NCBI GenBank assembly: GCA_021324855.1
Contig: JAJPIG010000018.1
Span: forward strand, 124,001-188,000
Direction of reading: 5' to 3'
Length of the DNA stretch: 64,000 nt
DNA from: Pseudomonadota bacterium
GTDB lineage: Bacteria > Desulfobacterota > Binatia > Binatales > Binataceae
In this document: piece after piece, positions 52,888 to 60,964 of the stretch
Layout: each line of letters opens with the position of its first letter
Position numbering within the stretch: position 1 is the first letter of the stretch
Notes under the pieces: generated by a model
Told to the model about the DNA's origin: nothing
Seen by the model: only the letters and a program-made list of their open reading frames with translations
Database searches by the model: none
Made by a program: the position numbers and the translations under genes

Positions 52888-54084
52888 TCAGCTACCCTCG
52901 CTTGCCGTCGCCTGGCTGAGTGAGATCGCGGTGCAGTTGGCCCATTGCCCCGGCGCGGCGGAAATAGCGAGCACTCCCTGCCCGGCGACTGGCGACGTGA
53001 TCGCGACTTCGTACACACCTGACACCGACAGTGCGCTGATGATCTGGCTGGCGACGATATCGCGCCCGATGCGATTTGCCTGGTTCACCGCGAACTGGGC
53101 CGCCGCGGCGTTGGCGGCGGCCATCGTCGCCACCGGGTCAGCGTCGGCATAGAGCGTCACGGTCGCCGCGATTTGGTAATCGATCTCGATCGCGGGATAA
53201 ACGTTGACGGTATCGGTCAGCGGCCGCACATCGTCGGCGCTCAGGATCGATTGCACCGCATTGAGGATGGCGGTGCTCGGGATGCCGACCGAATTCGGCG
53301 CGGCGGCCGGCTGCACGGTGATCGGTCCGGTCAGCACATAGACATTCACGGTGCCCGGCGCCGGACTCACGATCTGAACATCGATAATCGAGGGATCCGC
53401 GCCGAACGCAAACGAGCGATAGGCTGCCGAGGGTCCGGCGACGGAGAACTGGTTGGGCGCAGCCTGGATGCGGGCGCGATAATGATCATCCGTTTCCGGC
53501 GCCGAGCCGCCGGCGCTGACTGTGGTGTTCGCGACGCTGGAAATCTGCGCGCTCGGCGACAGCATCACATTGATCTGTCCGGGCAGATAGCCGTTGCCCG
53601 CCGGTCCTGGGGTGGTTGCAGTCGCGTTGACTGTGCCCTGCGTTTGCCCGGCCGCGATCACCAGCTCAGCATCGGTCGCGAATACCAGTTGACCGTCTGT
53701 GGTGCCGACGGTGGTTCCTGCCGGAATCGAATAAGACACGTTGAGCGGATTGATCAGCGTGAACTGGAGGATGGTTGAAGCCGGCACGGCGCCGAGCCGC
53801 GTTACGCTGAGCAGTGCGCCCAGATAATCGAGCATCGGAAAGCTCGCGAAGGCGAGCAGGTTCTGCTGCCCCGCGTACTGGATCGCGTCGCGCACCAGCG
53901 ACTCGCGGTAGGCGTAAAGATTAATCAACAGCCGTTCGACCTGCGCCGGCTGAAGCACCCGCCCCGAAGCGCTTTCGAACTCGGCGATCATGTCGGCCAG
54001 GATCAGCTTCGGATCGAGTCCGTCGGCATCGTTGACGAACGTCGGCGGCGGAAGGCTGGTGATGCTCGCGGCCATCTGGTTCAC
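52888..54084 (-). CDS. Baseplate J/gp47 family protein
   Basis: A 398-residue wedge protein of the contractile baseplate. The N-terminal part carries LINLYAYRESLVRDAIQYAGQQNLLAFASFPMLDYLG, typical of gpJ, and the central ETDDHYRARIQAAPNQFSVAGPSAAYR matches the family. The C-terminal part holds repeated strand-like units. It is between gp25 and gpI, the usual order. Length is longer than P2 gpJ (302) but close to Mu gp47-type proteins. Confidence 0.93.
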   Translation of the reverse strand: MNQMAASITSLPPPTFVNDADGLDPKLILADMIAEFESASGRVLQPAQVERLLINLYAYRESLVRDAIQYAGQQNLLAFASFPMLDYLGALLSVTRLGAVPASTILQFTLINPLNVSYSIPAGTTVGTTDGQLVFATDAELVIAAGQTQGTVNATATTPGPAGNGYLPGQINVMLSPSAQISSVANTTVSAGGSAPETDDHYRARIQAAPNQFSVAGPSAAYRSFAFGADPSIIDVQIVSPAPGTVNVYVLTGPITVQPAAAPNSVGIPSTAILNAVQSILSADDVRPLTDTVNVYPAIEIDYQIAATVTLYADADPVATMAAANAAAAQFAVNQANRIGRDIVASQIISALSVSGVYEVAITSPVAGQGVLAISAAPGQWANCTAISLSQATASEGS

Positions 54085-54108
54085 CTCAGGGATTAAGCAG
54101 TTCGAGGT

Positions 54109-54522
54109 TCATTGCGCGCTCGTTGGTGGAATTGTCACGACCGTCGTCTGCGAAGGCGCCGGCGCCGAGCCGAGCTTGAGCCGCCATACGATCGTAACCA
54201 TCAGACGTCCGATCGTGGTCGGGTCGGGAGCGGCGTTCACCGTAATCAAAATGATGCGCGGCTCCCACAGGGTGATCGCCTCGGTTATTTCGCGAACGAT
54301 GGCGGGAATCGCGGCGTCGATCGGATAGTCGATGTACTGCCAGAGGTCGGCGCCGAAGGTCGGACGCAAGGGGTCGGAACCTTTGGGCGTGGTCAGGATG
54401 ATGCGCACGCATTGCGCGACGTCGTCGAGACCCTCAACGATCTCGCCAATCGCGCCGAGCTTCATCGACCAGTCGACCGAAGTTATTTCGCCAATCGAAA
54501 CCGTCATCTTGGTTTCCGGCAA
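54109..54522 (-). CDS. Baseplate protein, GPW/gp25 family
   Basis: A 137-residue small baseplate wedge protein with lysozyme-like gp25 fold. LRPTFGADLWQYIDYPIDAAIPAIVREITEAITLWEPRI is the characteristic core. It starts 2 nt before the gpV stop region and is followed by gpJ; the order gpV, gp25, gpJ is strictly conserved in contractile-tailed phages and related injection systems. Confidence 0.92.
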   Translation of the reverse strand: MPETKMTVSIGEITSVDWSMKLGAIGEIVEGLDDVAQCVRIILTTPKGSDPLRPTFGADLWQYIDYPIDAAIPAIVREITEAITLWEPRIILITVNAAPDPTTIGRLMVTIVWRLKLGSAPAPSQTTVVTIPPTSAQ

Positions 54523-54524
54523 AT

Positions 54525-54995
54525 TCAGGTTTGCGCGACCGTTGAGCTGGTCGGCAACGGCGGCACAATCGAAACGCCGCCTGGAGTGATACTTACCTTG
54601 GATGCGCCCGATTCGAGTTCGATTCCGGCCGGCGCATTAACCGTCGCCGATGCGCCGGCGCAAAGTGAAATCGTCAGCGCATGAGCGGCGCGATCGTACT
54701 CCATAACCGTTCCGTCTTTGAAGGTCAGATGAAATTTGTCCGCGCTCTGCACCGGCGGCTGATCGACGGTTGAATAAATCGCGCCCAGGACCGCGCCTGC
54801 CTCGTCGAACTCGTCCATCACGCAGACGACCTGCTCGCCGACATCGGGCATCCAGAAAATTTTGTCGGCCAGCGTCTTGGGCATGATTATCTGGAGCCAG
54901 TACGAGGTAAGATGATCGCGATCCGGGAAGCGCACCCGTACGCGCGCGTTGGTAAGATCCTGCTCAGTGACTATTCCGACGCGATACATAGTCAA
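54525..54995 (-). CDS. Baseplate assembly protein V (gpV, central spike)
   Basis: A 156-residue spike protein. The N-terminal MYRVGIVTEQDLTNARVRVRFPDRD and MPDVGEQVVCVMDEFDEAGAVLGAIYS are the OB-fold of gpV/gp45 spikes. The C-terminal half (residues about 100-156) is beta-helical with Ala/Gly/Val repeats, which would form the triple-stranded needle. No obvious iron-binding HxH at the tip is visible. It follows gpD and precedes gp25, as expected. Confidence 0.92.
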   Translation of the reverse strand: MTMYRVGIVTEQDLTNARVRVRFPDRDHLTSYWLQIIMPKTLADKIFWMPDVGEQVVCVMDEFDEAGAVLGAIYSTVDQPPVQSADKFHLTFKDGTVMEYDRAAHALTISLCAGASATVNAPAGIELESGASKVSITPGGVSIVPPLPTSSTVAQT

Positions 54996-55006
54996 TTCGC
55001 CAACAA

Positions 55007-56023
55007 CTATCCAATAATCGTAGAGACTCGACGCGCATCGATGCTGGTGGAATAGCCGGTGCGGCGATGCAGCGAGTGCCGGGAAACCTCAATCAGGTAA
55101 AGACCATCGAACGAACCCCATCCGAAAAGTTCAAGGGTGTTTCCCGCCGCAAGCGCGGTCATGCCCGGCAGGGTGATTTGTGATGAGGTGAACCACGAGT
55201 TGGCCTCCTGCAGCGCGGCCTGCGCCTTCAGCGTCGCCTGCTGCGCATTTTCGCACCGGGTGATGAGCTTGCGGGTGTCGCCGGTCGGGATGCCGGCAGC
55301 GTCGATCGTCTGCGTAATCAAGCTGCGCGTCGCCGCATCCTGGTACGCGACCTGCGCGGCTTTGTAGATCCTGCGCGTACGATTCTCGAAGCTGAAGCGC
55401 TCGACGTCGCCGCGCGTCAGAGTGATTACTGGCGTTTGTGTTTCGAGCGCGGCCCGTGAATAAAAGACCAAAGCCGAACCGCGCACGGTGAATTCGTAGC
55501 CATGCGCCGTGGCAAGGCGCTTCAGGAACTCGAGGTCGCTTTCGTGGTTCTGAGTGATGCGTGCGAACATGGGATTGAGCGAATCGGCAACGCCGATGAC
55601 CGCGAGTCCGTACTTGGCGGCAACCGTGGTCGCGATCTGGAGCAGCGTCTGGTTTTCGTACGCGACGCTGTTCCGCGTGCGCATCGCGGGCGTGATGTAC
55701 GCCGACAGGCACCGCATCCGAAAGACGTCCGGCGGCCCCTGGAGTTCAAGTTGATCGATTTCGAAATCCCCGCACGGCAGCATCGGTTCGCCGGCGTAGC
55801 CGATGAGCAGATTGAGCTGGTCGCCAATCGACGGATACCACGGACCCTGCCACAGATGATCGCGATCCTCGAGTTCGACCTCGATTTCGCCGGCGCGGCC
55901 GCCGAGGAAGTCGCGATAGACGATCGACGTCACCATCGAGGAGATGTCGCCCGTGATGTCGGTCCCCGCATAGCTCAACAGCCAGTGCGGCGATCGCACC
56001 TGATGCCCCAATGCGGCGCTCAT
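55007..56023 (-). CDS. Phage late control/tail protein D (gpD, hub)
   Basis: A 338-residue baseplate hub protein of the P2 gpD/Mu gpP type that joins the tube to the spike. The segments YRDFLGGRAGEIEVELEDRDHLW, LNLLIGYAGEPMLPCGDFEIDQLELQGPPD and TAHGYEFTVRGSALVFYSR are family hallmarks. It is between tail protein X and gpV, in the expected order. Confidence 0.92.
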   Translation of the reverse strand: MSAALGHQVRSPHWLLSYAGTDITGDISSMVTSIVYRDFLGGRAGEIEVELEDRDHLWQGPWYPSIGDQLNLLIGYAGEPMLPCGDFEIDQLELQGPPDVFRMRCLSAYITPAMRTRNSVAYENQTLLQIATTVAAKYGLAVIGVADSLNPMFARITQNHESDLEFLKRLATAHGYEFTVRGSALVFYSRAALETQTPVITLTRGDVERFSFENRTRRIYKAAQVAYQDAATRSLITQTIDAAGIPTGDTRKLITRCENAQQATLKAQAALQEANSWFTSSQITLPGMTALAAGNTLELFGWGSFDGLYLIEVSRHSLHRRTGYSTSIDARRVSTIIG

Positions 56024-56075
56024 CCGACGATTGCTCCGGGCGTGATGCCGCGGTTATTTCCGCGCCCGACGGTTT

Positions 56076-56303
56076 TCACGCGCTGCGTTTCCACGGCGGA
56101 AGGTTGGTCGTCATCACTACGCTCTTCTGAAGGATCGGCACGATCAGCACGATGCCCGCTTCGAACACCGGCTCGACCGCAACCGACGGATTCGCAAACA
56201 CCAGCCTGCTGTAGAGGGTCGGATCGCCGTAGTAGTTCCATGCGACAGTGTCCCAACGTTCGCCAGCGACGGTCACATGCTCGAGGTATTGCGTCTGCGC
56301 CAT
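56076..56303 (-). CDS. Tail protein X (LysM-type)
   Basis: A 75-residue small tail protein of the P2 gpX/Mu-like group. It shows the LysM-like core EHVTVAGERWDTVAWNYYGDPTLYSRLVFANPS and GIVLIVPIL. Such proteins act at the tail-hub junction. Located 16 nt after gpU and 52 nt before gpD, which are its usual neighbours. Confidence 0.88.
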   Translation of the reverse strand: MAQTQYLEHVTVAGERWDTVAWNYYGDPTLYSRLVFANPSVAVEPVFEAGIVLIVPILQKSVVMTTNLPPWKRSA

Positions 56304-56319
56304 GCTCCTTTTGCCCGCC

Positions 56320-56922
56320 TTATGCGCCTGCGCTACGCACGATTTGCGATGGGGGTATGTCGTCCGGCGTCAACTGGACGCCGGGAGCACCCGCCGACAT
56401 TGCGTTGTTGAGCACCGCGGAAAGACCCGCGAGCAGTGGTGATGCAGCCGCTGACGATGCGCCGCTTGCGGCTTGCGGAGCCGGCGAGGCGATAACAGCG
56501 AGTGGCGTGAACAGTGGAACCGGCGCGGCATTGGGATCGAGCGCGCCTGCCGGCGTCCATTCGGTGAGTCCGAGCCGCGCCTGGATCGCGATCGGGGTGC
56601 CGTCGGCGCCGAGCTGCCGCGCAGTGACGGCGAGCGACGTGATCACGAAGTAGCCGCGAAACTCACCGCTGCCGAACACTAGCGCGCGTGCCTGATGATC
56701 CGCGGCGGCCGCCTCGAACTCCGCGAGTTGCACAATGGGATTGGTGAACGATGCGTGGAGCATCATTTCGAGCGTGATGCTTTCCAGCGGATCGCCGACC
56801 CATTGCAACAGCGGCTGAGCCTCGACCACGCGATGAACCGCGTAATCGTACCGGCGCGTCGATTCCATCCGTTCCGGCGAGCCCAGAACCTGAAACACGA
56901 TAGTGCCGAAAACTGCGAACAT
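56320..56922 (-). CDS. Phage tail protein U (tail terminator-like)
   Basis: A 200-residue protein matching the P2 gpU family. The first 130 residues hold FGTIVFQVLGSPERMESTRRYDYAVHRVVEAQPLLQWVGD and LGLTEWTP, the conserved family features; these proteins cap or terminate the sheath and tube. The last 60 residues are Ala/Ser/Pro-rich and probably flexible, longer than in P2. It is between the tape-measure-like gene and gpX. Confidence 0.9.
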   Translation of the reverse strand: MFAVFGTIVFQVLGSPERMESTRRYDYAVHRVVEAQPLLQWVGDPLESITLEMMLHASFTNPIVQLAEFEAAAADHQARALVFGSGEFRGYFVITSLAVTARQLGADGTPIAIQARLGLTEWTPAGALDPNAAPVPLFTPLAVIASPAPQAASGASSAAASPLLAGLSAVLNNAMSAGAPGVQLTPDDIPPSQIVRSAGA

Positions 56923-56940
56923 GATGGCTCCGGCCGCTCG

Positions 56941-58074
56941 CTAGAACTCGGTTCGGCGGCGGCGTGCGGCTTCGCGCCGCCATTGATCGTAAAGCTCGCC
57001 CGCATGATGCCGCAGCGCTTCAAGCACGCCGGCCTCGAAATCGCCGGCGCTGTTCGCCTCGTGAATCACGATGGTCGGCGACGAGTTGATCACCAACCCT
57101 GCGCTCCGGTCGCCCGCAATTCCGAAAGCAGCGACCCCCAGGCCGTCGCTGCGAATCGGAAGGGCCGCCGCCGGAGGCGTCCAAACCGCTGCCATTCGAG
57201 TCGACGCACCAAAACCTCTATCAGATGGAGCCGGCCGGCCGTTGATACGAGCGCCCGTCATCTGCATCGATGCGATCGAATTAAGCTTTCCGATGCGGGG
57301 CAACGCGATGTTCACATTCTCAAGCGACAGCGTTGCATGATCGCGAAGCGCTTCGAGGCGCACGCCCTCGCCAGCGGGATGCGATGCATCGACCGTTTGC
57401 GGCGTCGTACGCTTTCGTGGATGCGCACCCGGAAATCGGCTGGCTATCTCCGACGCTCTGACTATTCGTGCGACGCGACGAAGAGTTTCGTCGCCGGACG
57501 CAATCGTGGCGCGCCGTTCGCCGGTTGGCCTGCGTTCAACCCGTCGATCGTTGCCGATTGCGACTGCGGATCTGCGGGCGACAGTGCTTGTCGATCGCGG
57601 CCACGACGCAAGCTGCGCGACTCGGCGCGATGAATTCGATTTAACGAGGGCCGCACCGAAGCGGCTGAACCGCGGGCGTGGTTGTGGTTCGGAAGATCCG
57701 CTCGGATGGCTCAACCGATCGGCTTTCGACCGATCGGCGGCATTTCCGATAGGCTCTGGTGAGAACGGGAGCTTCCTTGTGGCGGCGCGGTTGACTGCGG
57801 CAAATGCACCGAGCCGCCTGTGGACCAGGGCAAGGATGCGTGGGTACGCGGCGGCATTGGCAGAGTTCTCCGGCAGCTTTTCGACGCTCGATGATAAGCG
57901 CGGCGGATTCGCAGCCGAGGTCCCGATGTTCCCGCCCATGCTGCTGAGCGCGGTCGCGGTGGTCAGCCGGGCGATCCGCGCCCGCTGAATTCCGATCGAG
58001 CGAATTCCCGCGGCCCATCGGGCGAGGCGGCGAAGCCCGCCCGCTCCATCCGCGATTTTTCCGTTCTGCTCCAT
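56941..58074 (-). CDS. Short tail tape-measure-like protein
   Basis: A 377-residue protein where the tape measure of contractile phages is expected (after the frameshifted chaperone, before gpU). The C-terminal segment SPTIVIHEANSAGDFEAGVLEALRHHAGELYDQW with a basic tail is like the end of tape-measure proteins. The rest is rich in Arg, Ala, Ser and Pro, without the long coiled-coil or transmembrane segments usual for the family (P2 gpT has 815 residues). It starts 3 nt after the RRM gene. It is either a very small tape measure or a degenerate, shortened one. Confidence 0.6.
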   Translation of the reverse strand: MEQNGKIADGAGGLRRLARWAAGIRSIGIQRARIARLTTATALSSMGGNIGTSAANPPRLSSSVEKLPENSANAAAYPRILALVHRRLGAFAAVNRAATRKLPFSPEPIGNAADRSKADRLSHPSGSSEPQPRPRFSRFGAALVKSNSSRRVAQLASWPRSTSTVARRSAVAIGNDRRVERRPTGERRATIASGDETLRRVARIVRASEIASRFPGAHPRKRTTPQTVDASHPAGEGVRLEALRDHATLSLENVNIALPRIGKLNSIASMQMTGARINGRPAPSDRGFGASTRMAAVWTPPAAALPIRSDGLGVAAFGIAGDRSAGLVINSSPTIVIHEANSAGDFEAGVLEALRHHAGELYDQWRREAARRRRTEF

Positions 58075-58077
58075 TCG

Positions 58078-58368
58078 TCAGCCGGCTCGCCTGGTGCGCG
58101 TCTGCGCCTGCGGCTTCGCAAGCTGCACCCGCAGCGTTCGGCCCATCACTTCGGTGCCGTCCAGGTCGGCGATCGCGCGCTGCGCCTCCTCGGCGGTTTG
58201 AACATCAACAAAACCGAAACCGCGCGAACGTCCGGTTTCGCGATCCCGAATGATCTCCGCGCGTTCGACATGCTCAGGGCTGACGCTGGTCAGACGCCCG
58301 ACCAGTTCGTGAAGCGCCGCATCCGTCATCGCGAAACTTAGATTGCCGATATAAAGTCGCGTACTCAT
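58078..58368 (-). CDS. RRM-domain RNA-binding protein inside the prophage tail operon
   Basis: A 96-residue single RRM (RNP-1 motif) protein. RNP2 is RLYIGNLSF at the N-terminus and RNP1 is RGFGFVDV; the ADLDGTEVMGRTLRVQLA end is typical. Such small RRM proteins in bacteria are usually chromosomal (cold- or stress-associated Rbp). Here the gene lies in line with the tail genes: 22 nt after the frameshift extension stop of the tail chaperone, and 3 nt before the tape-measure start. ATG 58368 is chosen over GTG 58377 because it begins the standard STRLYIGNLSF start. The C-terminus is short and basic (RTRRAG). Confidence 0.85.
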   Translation of the reverse strand: MSTRLYIGNLSFAMTDAALHELVGRLTSVSPEHVERAEIIRDRETGRSRGFGFVDVQTAEEAQRAIADLDGTEVMGRTLRVQLAKPQAQTRTRRAG

Positions 58369-58390
58369 TTCCACCACTGCGAATGGAGAT

Positions 58391-58557
58391 TCATTCGTTA
58401 CCCGTATGGGACTGCTCGCTCCCGCGCTGATACTCGGCGGCGGCGGCCGCCCAGAAAATCAGCTCCGGCAGCTCCATTGCGGCTAACTCCGAGAAGCCGA
58501 AGCCGAACCGGATGAGGCCGGCGATTGAGGCGGCGGCGGGAACGCCGCCTCGTGAAA
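58391..58557 (-). CDS. Frameshift extension (E'-type) of the tail assembly chaperone
   Basis: This -1 frame is open from the slippery site to TGA at 58391-58393 and gives a 54-residue C-terminal extension for the upstream chaperone. It contains SELAAMELPELIFWAAAAAEYQ, the pattern of P2 gpE'-like extensions. It has no own start codon in a suitable place; it is expressed by frameshifting, giving a fusion of about 152 residues (98 from the first frame and 54 from this one). The downstream RRM gene begins 22 nt after its stop. Confidence 0.8.
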
Positions 58558-58848
58558 ATTTCCGCCGATCACTTCCTCCTGGAGCACCAGCACGTCCGCG
58601 AGGTCCATCGCCAACACGTCCTCGTACACGATGCGCCGGCCGTCGATGGTCGCGAGCTCCGCGATGAGCGCGAAGATGATCGCCGCGGGCTCGCTGCTTT
58701 GCGCCGCGCGCTGCGCCCGCATCAGATCGCGCCCGATTCCGGCGCGGAGCTCCGCCTTGCGCCCGGAGGGCAGCGCGATCGTTCGTCCGCTCCTGGAGCC
58801 GTTCCCGGTCACCGCGACGCCATTCACCGTCAGAGCTTCATCAACCAT
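58483..58848 (-). CDS. Phage tail assembly chaperone (P2 gpE / Mu gp41 type)
   Basis: A 121-residue tail assembly chaperone; proteins of this group hold the tape measure during tail assembly. Its first part has VALTVNG-like strand pattern and RKAELRAGIGRDLMRAQRAAQ, and the centre DVLAMDLADVLVLQEEVIGGNF is typical. It ends in a Pro/Ser-rich tail in the zero frame. At codons 97-98 (AAT TTT) the ribosome can slip -1 and make the longer form. It lies between the tube gene and the RRM gene. Confidence 0.85.
   Translation of the reverse strand: MVDEALTVNGVAVTGNGSRSGRTIALPSGRKAELRAGIGRDLMRAQRAAQSSEPAAIIFALIAELATIDGRRIVYEDVLAMDLADVLVLQEEVIGGNFHEAAFPPPPQSPASSGSASASRS
58527..58561 (-). promoter_or_regulatory. 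-1 programmed ribosomal frameshift site: slippery heptamer plus hairpin
   Basis: On the minus strand, AAATTTT (58561-58555) has the X XXY YYZ arrangement in the chaperone frame (A AAT TTT). After CAC, a perfect 9-bp GC-rich hairpin follows: GAGGCGGCG (58551-58543), loop of 7 nt, CGCCGCCTC (58535-58527). The -1 frame is then open for 54 codons. Each of these elements is expected for E/E'-type tail chaperone frameshifting. Confidence 0.9.
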
Positions 58849-58865
58849 CGAAGGAACCTTCCGGT

Positions 58866-59384
58866 TTACTCACCGAGATTGGCGCGGAAAGCCGCGAGCT
58901 GGTCGACGCCGCCGACCACGTAGAGATTCGCCATCACGTCGTACAGAAAAATCTGCACACCCGAGACATAAAGCTCGGTGTGATAGACCGAGATCACCGA
59001 CTGCGCGTCGGTATTCTCCTGATGCTTGAAGCTGAGCGCGCCGGCATCCTTGAACACGCCCGTCATCAGGTAGACCAGCGACAGCTCGGCAGAGCGGCCC
59101 TGGCTGGTGTATTGCTCGATGCTGCCCATCACCTGGAACGAATGGCTCTGGAAGGGGCTGCTCGCGAGCACCTGCGCCTCGGGATAGATCGACGACCACC
59201 TGATGCGCGACTCGAGCTTGTCGACGCCGGCCCAGAACTCGGCGGCGCCGGCCATCCCCAGTCCCTTGTGATCGACCATGCGATGACGCGGCTGCGCCAC
59301 TTCGATCTCTTCGGCGCGGCCGAGCAGGCCGATGCCGTCGACGTAGATGTTCGCGTTCGTGATCCGATTGATTGATAAGTCCAT
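58866..59384 (-). CDS. Phage major tail tube protein (P2 FII-type)
   Basis: A 172-residue tube protein that forms the inner tail channel. It begins with INRITNANIYVDGIGLLGRAEEIEVAQ and includes HKGLGMAGAAEFWAGVDKLESRI, both typical of P2 FII-family tubes. It follows the sheath gene by 18 nt. The length is normal. With the sheath it defines this phage as contractile (myovirus-type). Confidence 0.93.
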   Translation of the reverse strand: MDLSINRITNANIYVDGIGLLGRAEEIEVAQPRHRMVDHKGLGMAGAAEFWAGVDKLESRIRWSSIYPEAQVLASSPFQSHSFQVMGSIEQYTSQGRSAELSLVYLMTGVFKDAGALSFKHQENTDAQSVISVYHTELYVSGVQIFLYDVMANLYVVGGVDQLAAFRANLGE

Positions 59385-59402
59385 CGCGCGCTCTCCTTAG
59401 CC

Positions 59403-60920
59403 TCAGAAGCCCGCGCCCGCTGCCGCGCTGAGGCCGGCGCCGAGCGGATTGCTCTGTCCGAGTTGCTGCAACAGGTTGGTGTCGATGGTGACGTTGAAGC
59501 TGATGCGTTCGGCGGGCGGCGGCGGCATCACGTCGATGTCGAAGACCAACTGTCCCGCCGCGACCTGAGTCGGCGGATTCTGCGCGGGATCGAAGGTGGC
59601 GCTGCCGCCCACCAACGCGCCGCGCTGAATCAGGCTGCGCAGGAAGGCGTTGACGCTCGCCAGGATCGCGGTAATCAGGGCGTTCGAGATCGGCTGATCG
59701 ATGAACTGGAGCATCGCGAGCTCGACCGAGTCCTCGATCACGTCCATCGTGCGGCGGATGCTGATGAAATTGTCGGGCGCGGTACTGGTCGGGAACGCCG
59801 CCGAGCGATTACCCCACACGCGTAGCCCCGTGCCGAAACTGTTAAACACCGTGACGATGCCTTCGGAGTTAAGCGTGTTAACGTCCGAGTTCGGGTCGAT
59901 AATCGACGCGTAGAGCGGTACATCGGGTCCGAGCGTGCCCTCGAACTGGGTGTTCGACGGCGACCACCAGTAACCCTGTGCGAGGTCTTTCGCGGCCATC
60001 GCGCCCGCGACGTATTGCGAGTAGGGCGCGACCGAATTGGCGTTGACCGGCGCGCCGGTCGTTGGGTCGATGCCGTTGTCGACGAAGATCTGCTGCGGGT
60101 AGCAGAGGATCGCGCGATTCGAGCTGGTATCGAAGGCCGCGCCGGCCGTGCCGCGATTCGCGATCGCGGTGGCGCTCGCGGTGCCCGGCGCGGAATCGAT
60201 CAGCGCCATCGCGCGCAGCGTTCCGGCCATCGTTGTGAGCGCGCTCGCAACATCGGAATTCTGCGAATAGCCCGGCGCGATCAAAATCTTGGCGAAGAAA
60301 CCCATGGTGCCGTACGTCGTTTTGAGCGCCTGCAAGCCGCTGTACGCGCCGTTCGTAAACGTGCCGATGATGTCGCTGTCAGCGACCTTGGTCGGGTCGG
60401 CATAGTCGAACGAAACCAGCACCGTCGCGCCCGCGCTGATGCGGCCGCCGGCGACCAGCGTGATAATCCCGTTGACGGCGTCGAGCGTGTAATCCGATCC
60501 CGCAGTGTAGGTGGTTCCGGCGGGGTCGCTGGTGACGACCACCTGCGATACGCCCATGTGGCCGAGGTCGATCTGTCCTGCATCCGCGCCGGTCGTCGGG
60601 AAGGTATAAGGCGTCGCAGCTACGGCGCTGACATGGACTGCGGGATTGAAGACGTTGACGACGATCACCTGGCCCGCGCCCTGGGCCTGGATCGCGGCGA
60701 GCGCATAGGGAATCGTGTAGCCCTTGATCAACGGGCCGAATTGCGCAGCGTCGACCGCCGAGCTCACCAGCACCGGGGTCTGGACCGCCGGCGGATTGCT
60801 TACGTCCCAGATGGGAGCGGTGCCGATCAGTCCGATGACGGCGGATTTCACGACCGTCACCGGGGTCGGCCCGCTCGTCACTTCCATCACCTCGACTCCG
60901 TGCAAAAAACTCGCTGCCAT
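59403..60920 (-). CDS. Phage tail sheath protein with inserted beta module
   Basis: A 505-residue sheath protein that contracts during injection. The N-terminal GVEVMEVTSGPTPVTVVKSAVIGLIGTAP and the C-terminal IRRTMDVIEDSVELAMLQFIDQPISNALITAILASVNAFLRSLIQ are clear sheath signatures (subtilisin-like fold type). An extra module of about 80 residues (about 99-178) separates the early strand NVFNPAVHV from GTFTNGAYSGLQALK; the same module occurs in the cement and gp37 proteins. The module probably sits on the outer surface. It precedes the tube gene. Confidence 0.93.
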   Translation of the reverse strand: MAASFLHGVEVMEVTSGPTPVTVVKSAVIGLIGTAPIWDVSNPPAVQTPVLVSSAVDAAQFGPLIKGYTIPYALAAIQAQGAGQVIVVNVFNPAVHVSAVAATPYTFPTTGADAGQIDLGHMGVSQVVVTSDPAGTTYTAGSDYTLDAVNGIITLVAGGRISAGATVLVSFDYADPTKVADSDIIGTFTNGAYSGLQALKTTYGTMGFFAKILIAPGYSQNSDVASALTTMAGTLRAMALIDSAPGTASATAIANRGTAGAAFDTSSNRAILCYPQQIFVDNGIDPTTGAPVNANSVAPYSQYVAGAMAAKDLAQGYWWSPSNTQFEGTLGPDVPLYASIIDPNSDVNTLNSEGIVTVFNSFGTGLRVWGNRSAAFPTSTAPDNFISIRRTMDVIEDSVELAMLQFIDQPISNALITAILASVNAFLRSLIQRGALVGGSATFDPAQNPPTQVAAGQLVFDIDVMPPPPAERISFNVTIDTNLLQQLGQSNPLGAGLSAAAGAGF

Positions 60921-60964
60921 TTATGTGACTCCTGTCTGATTGATGGAGTTGAGCGCAGGCGCTC

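Noticed and set aside
56695-57633. Plus-strand ORF of 312 codons opposite the tape-measure-like gene
   Set aside because: Its product has no recognisable feature and a shadow-like composition. Since the opposite gene is itself atypical I considered it, but gene order, spacing and C-terminal similarity favour the minus strand.
58369-58377. GTG start three codons upstream for the RRM gene
   Set aside because: GTG-GTG-GAA before the ATG is open, but the RRM fold of small bacterial proteins usually begins with the STRLYIGNL phrase directly after Met.
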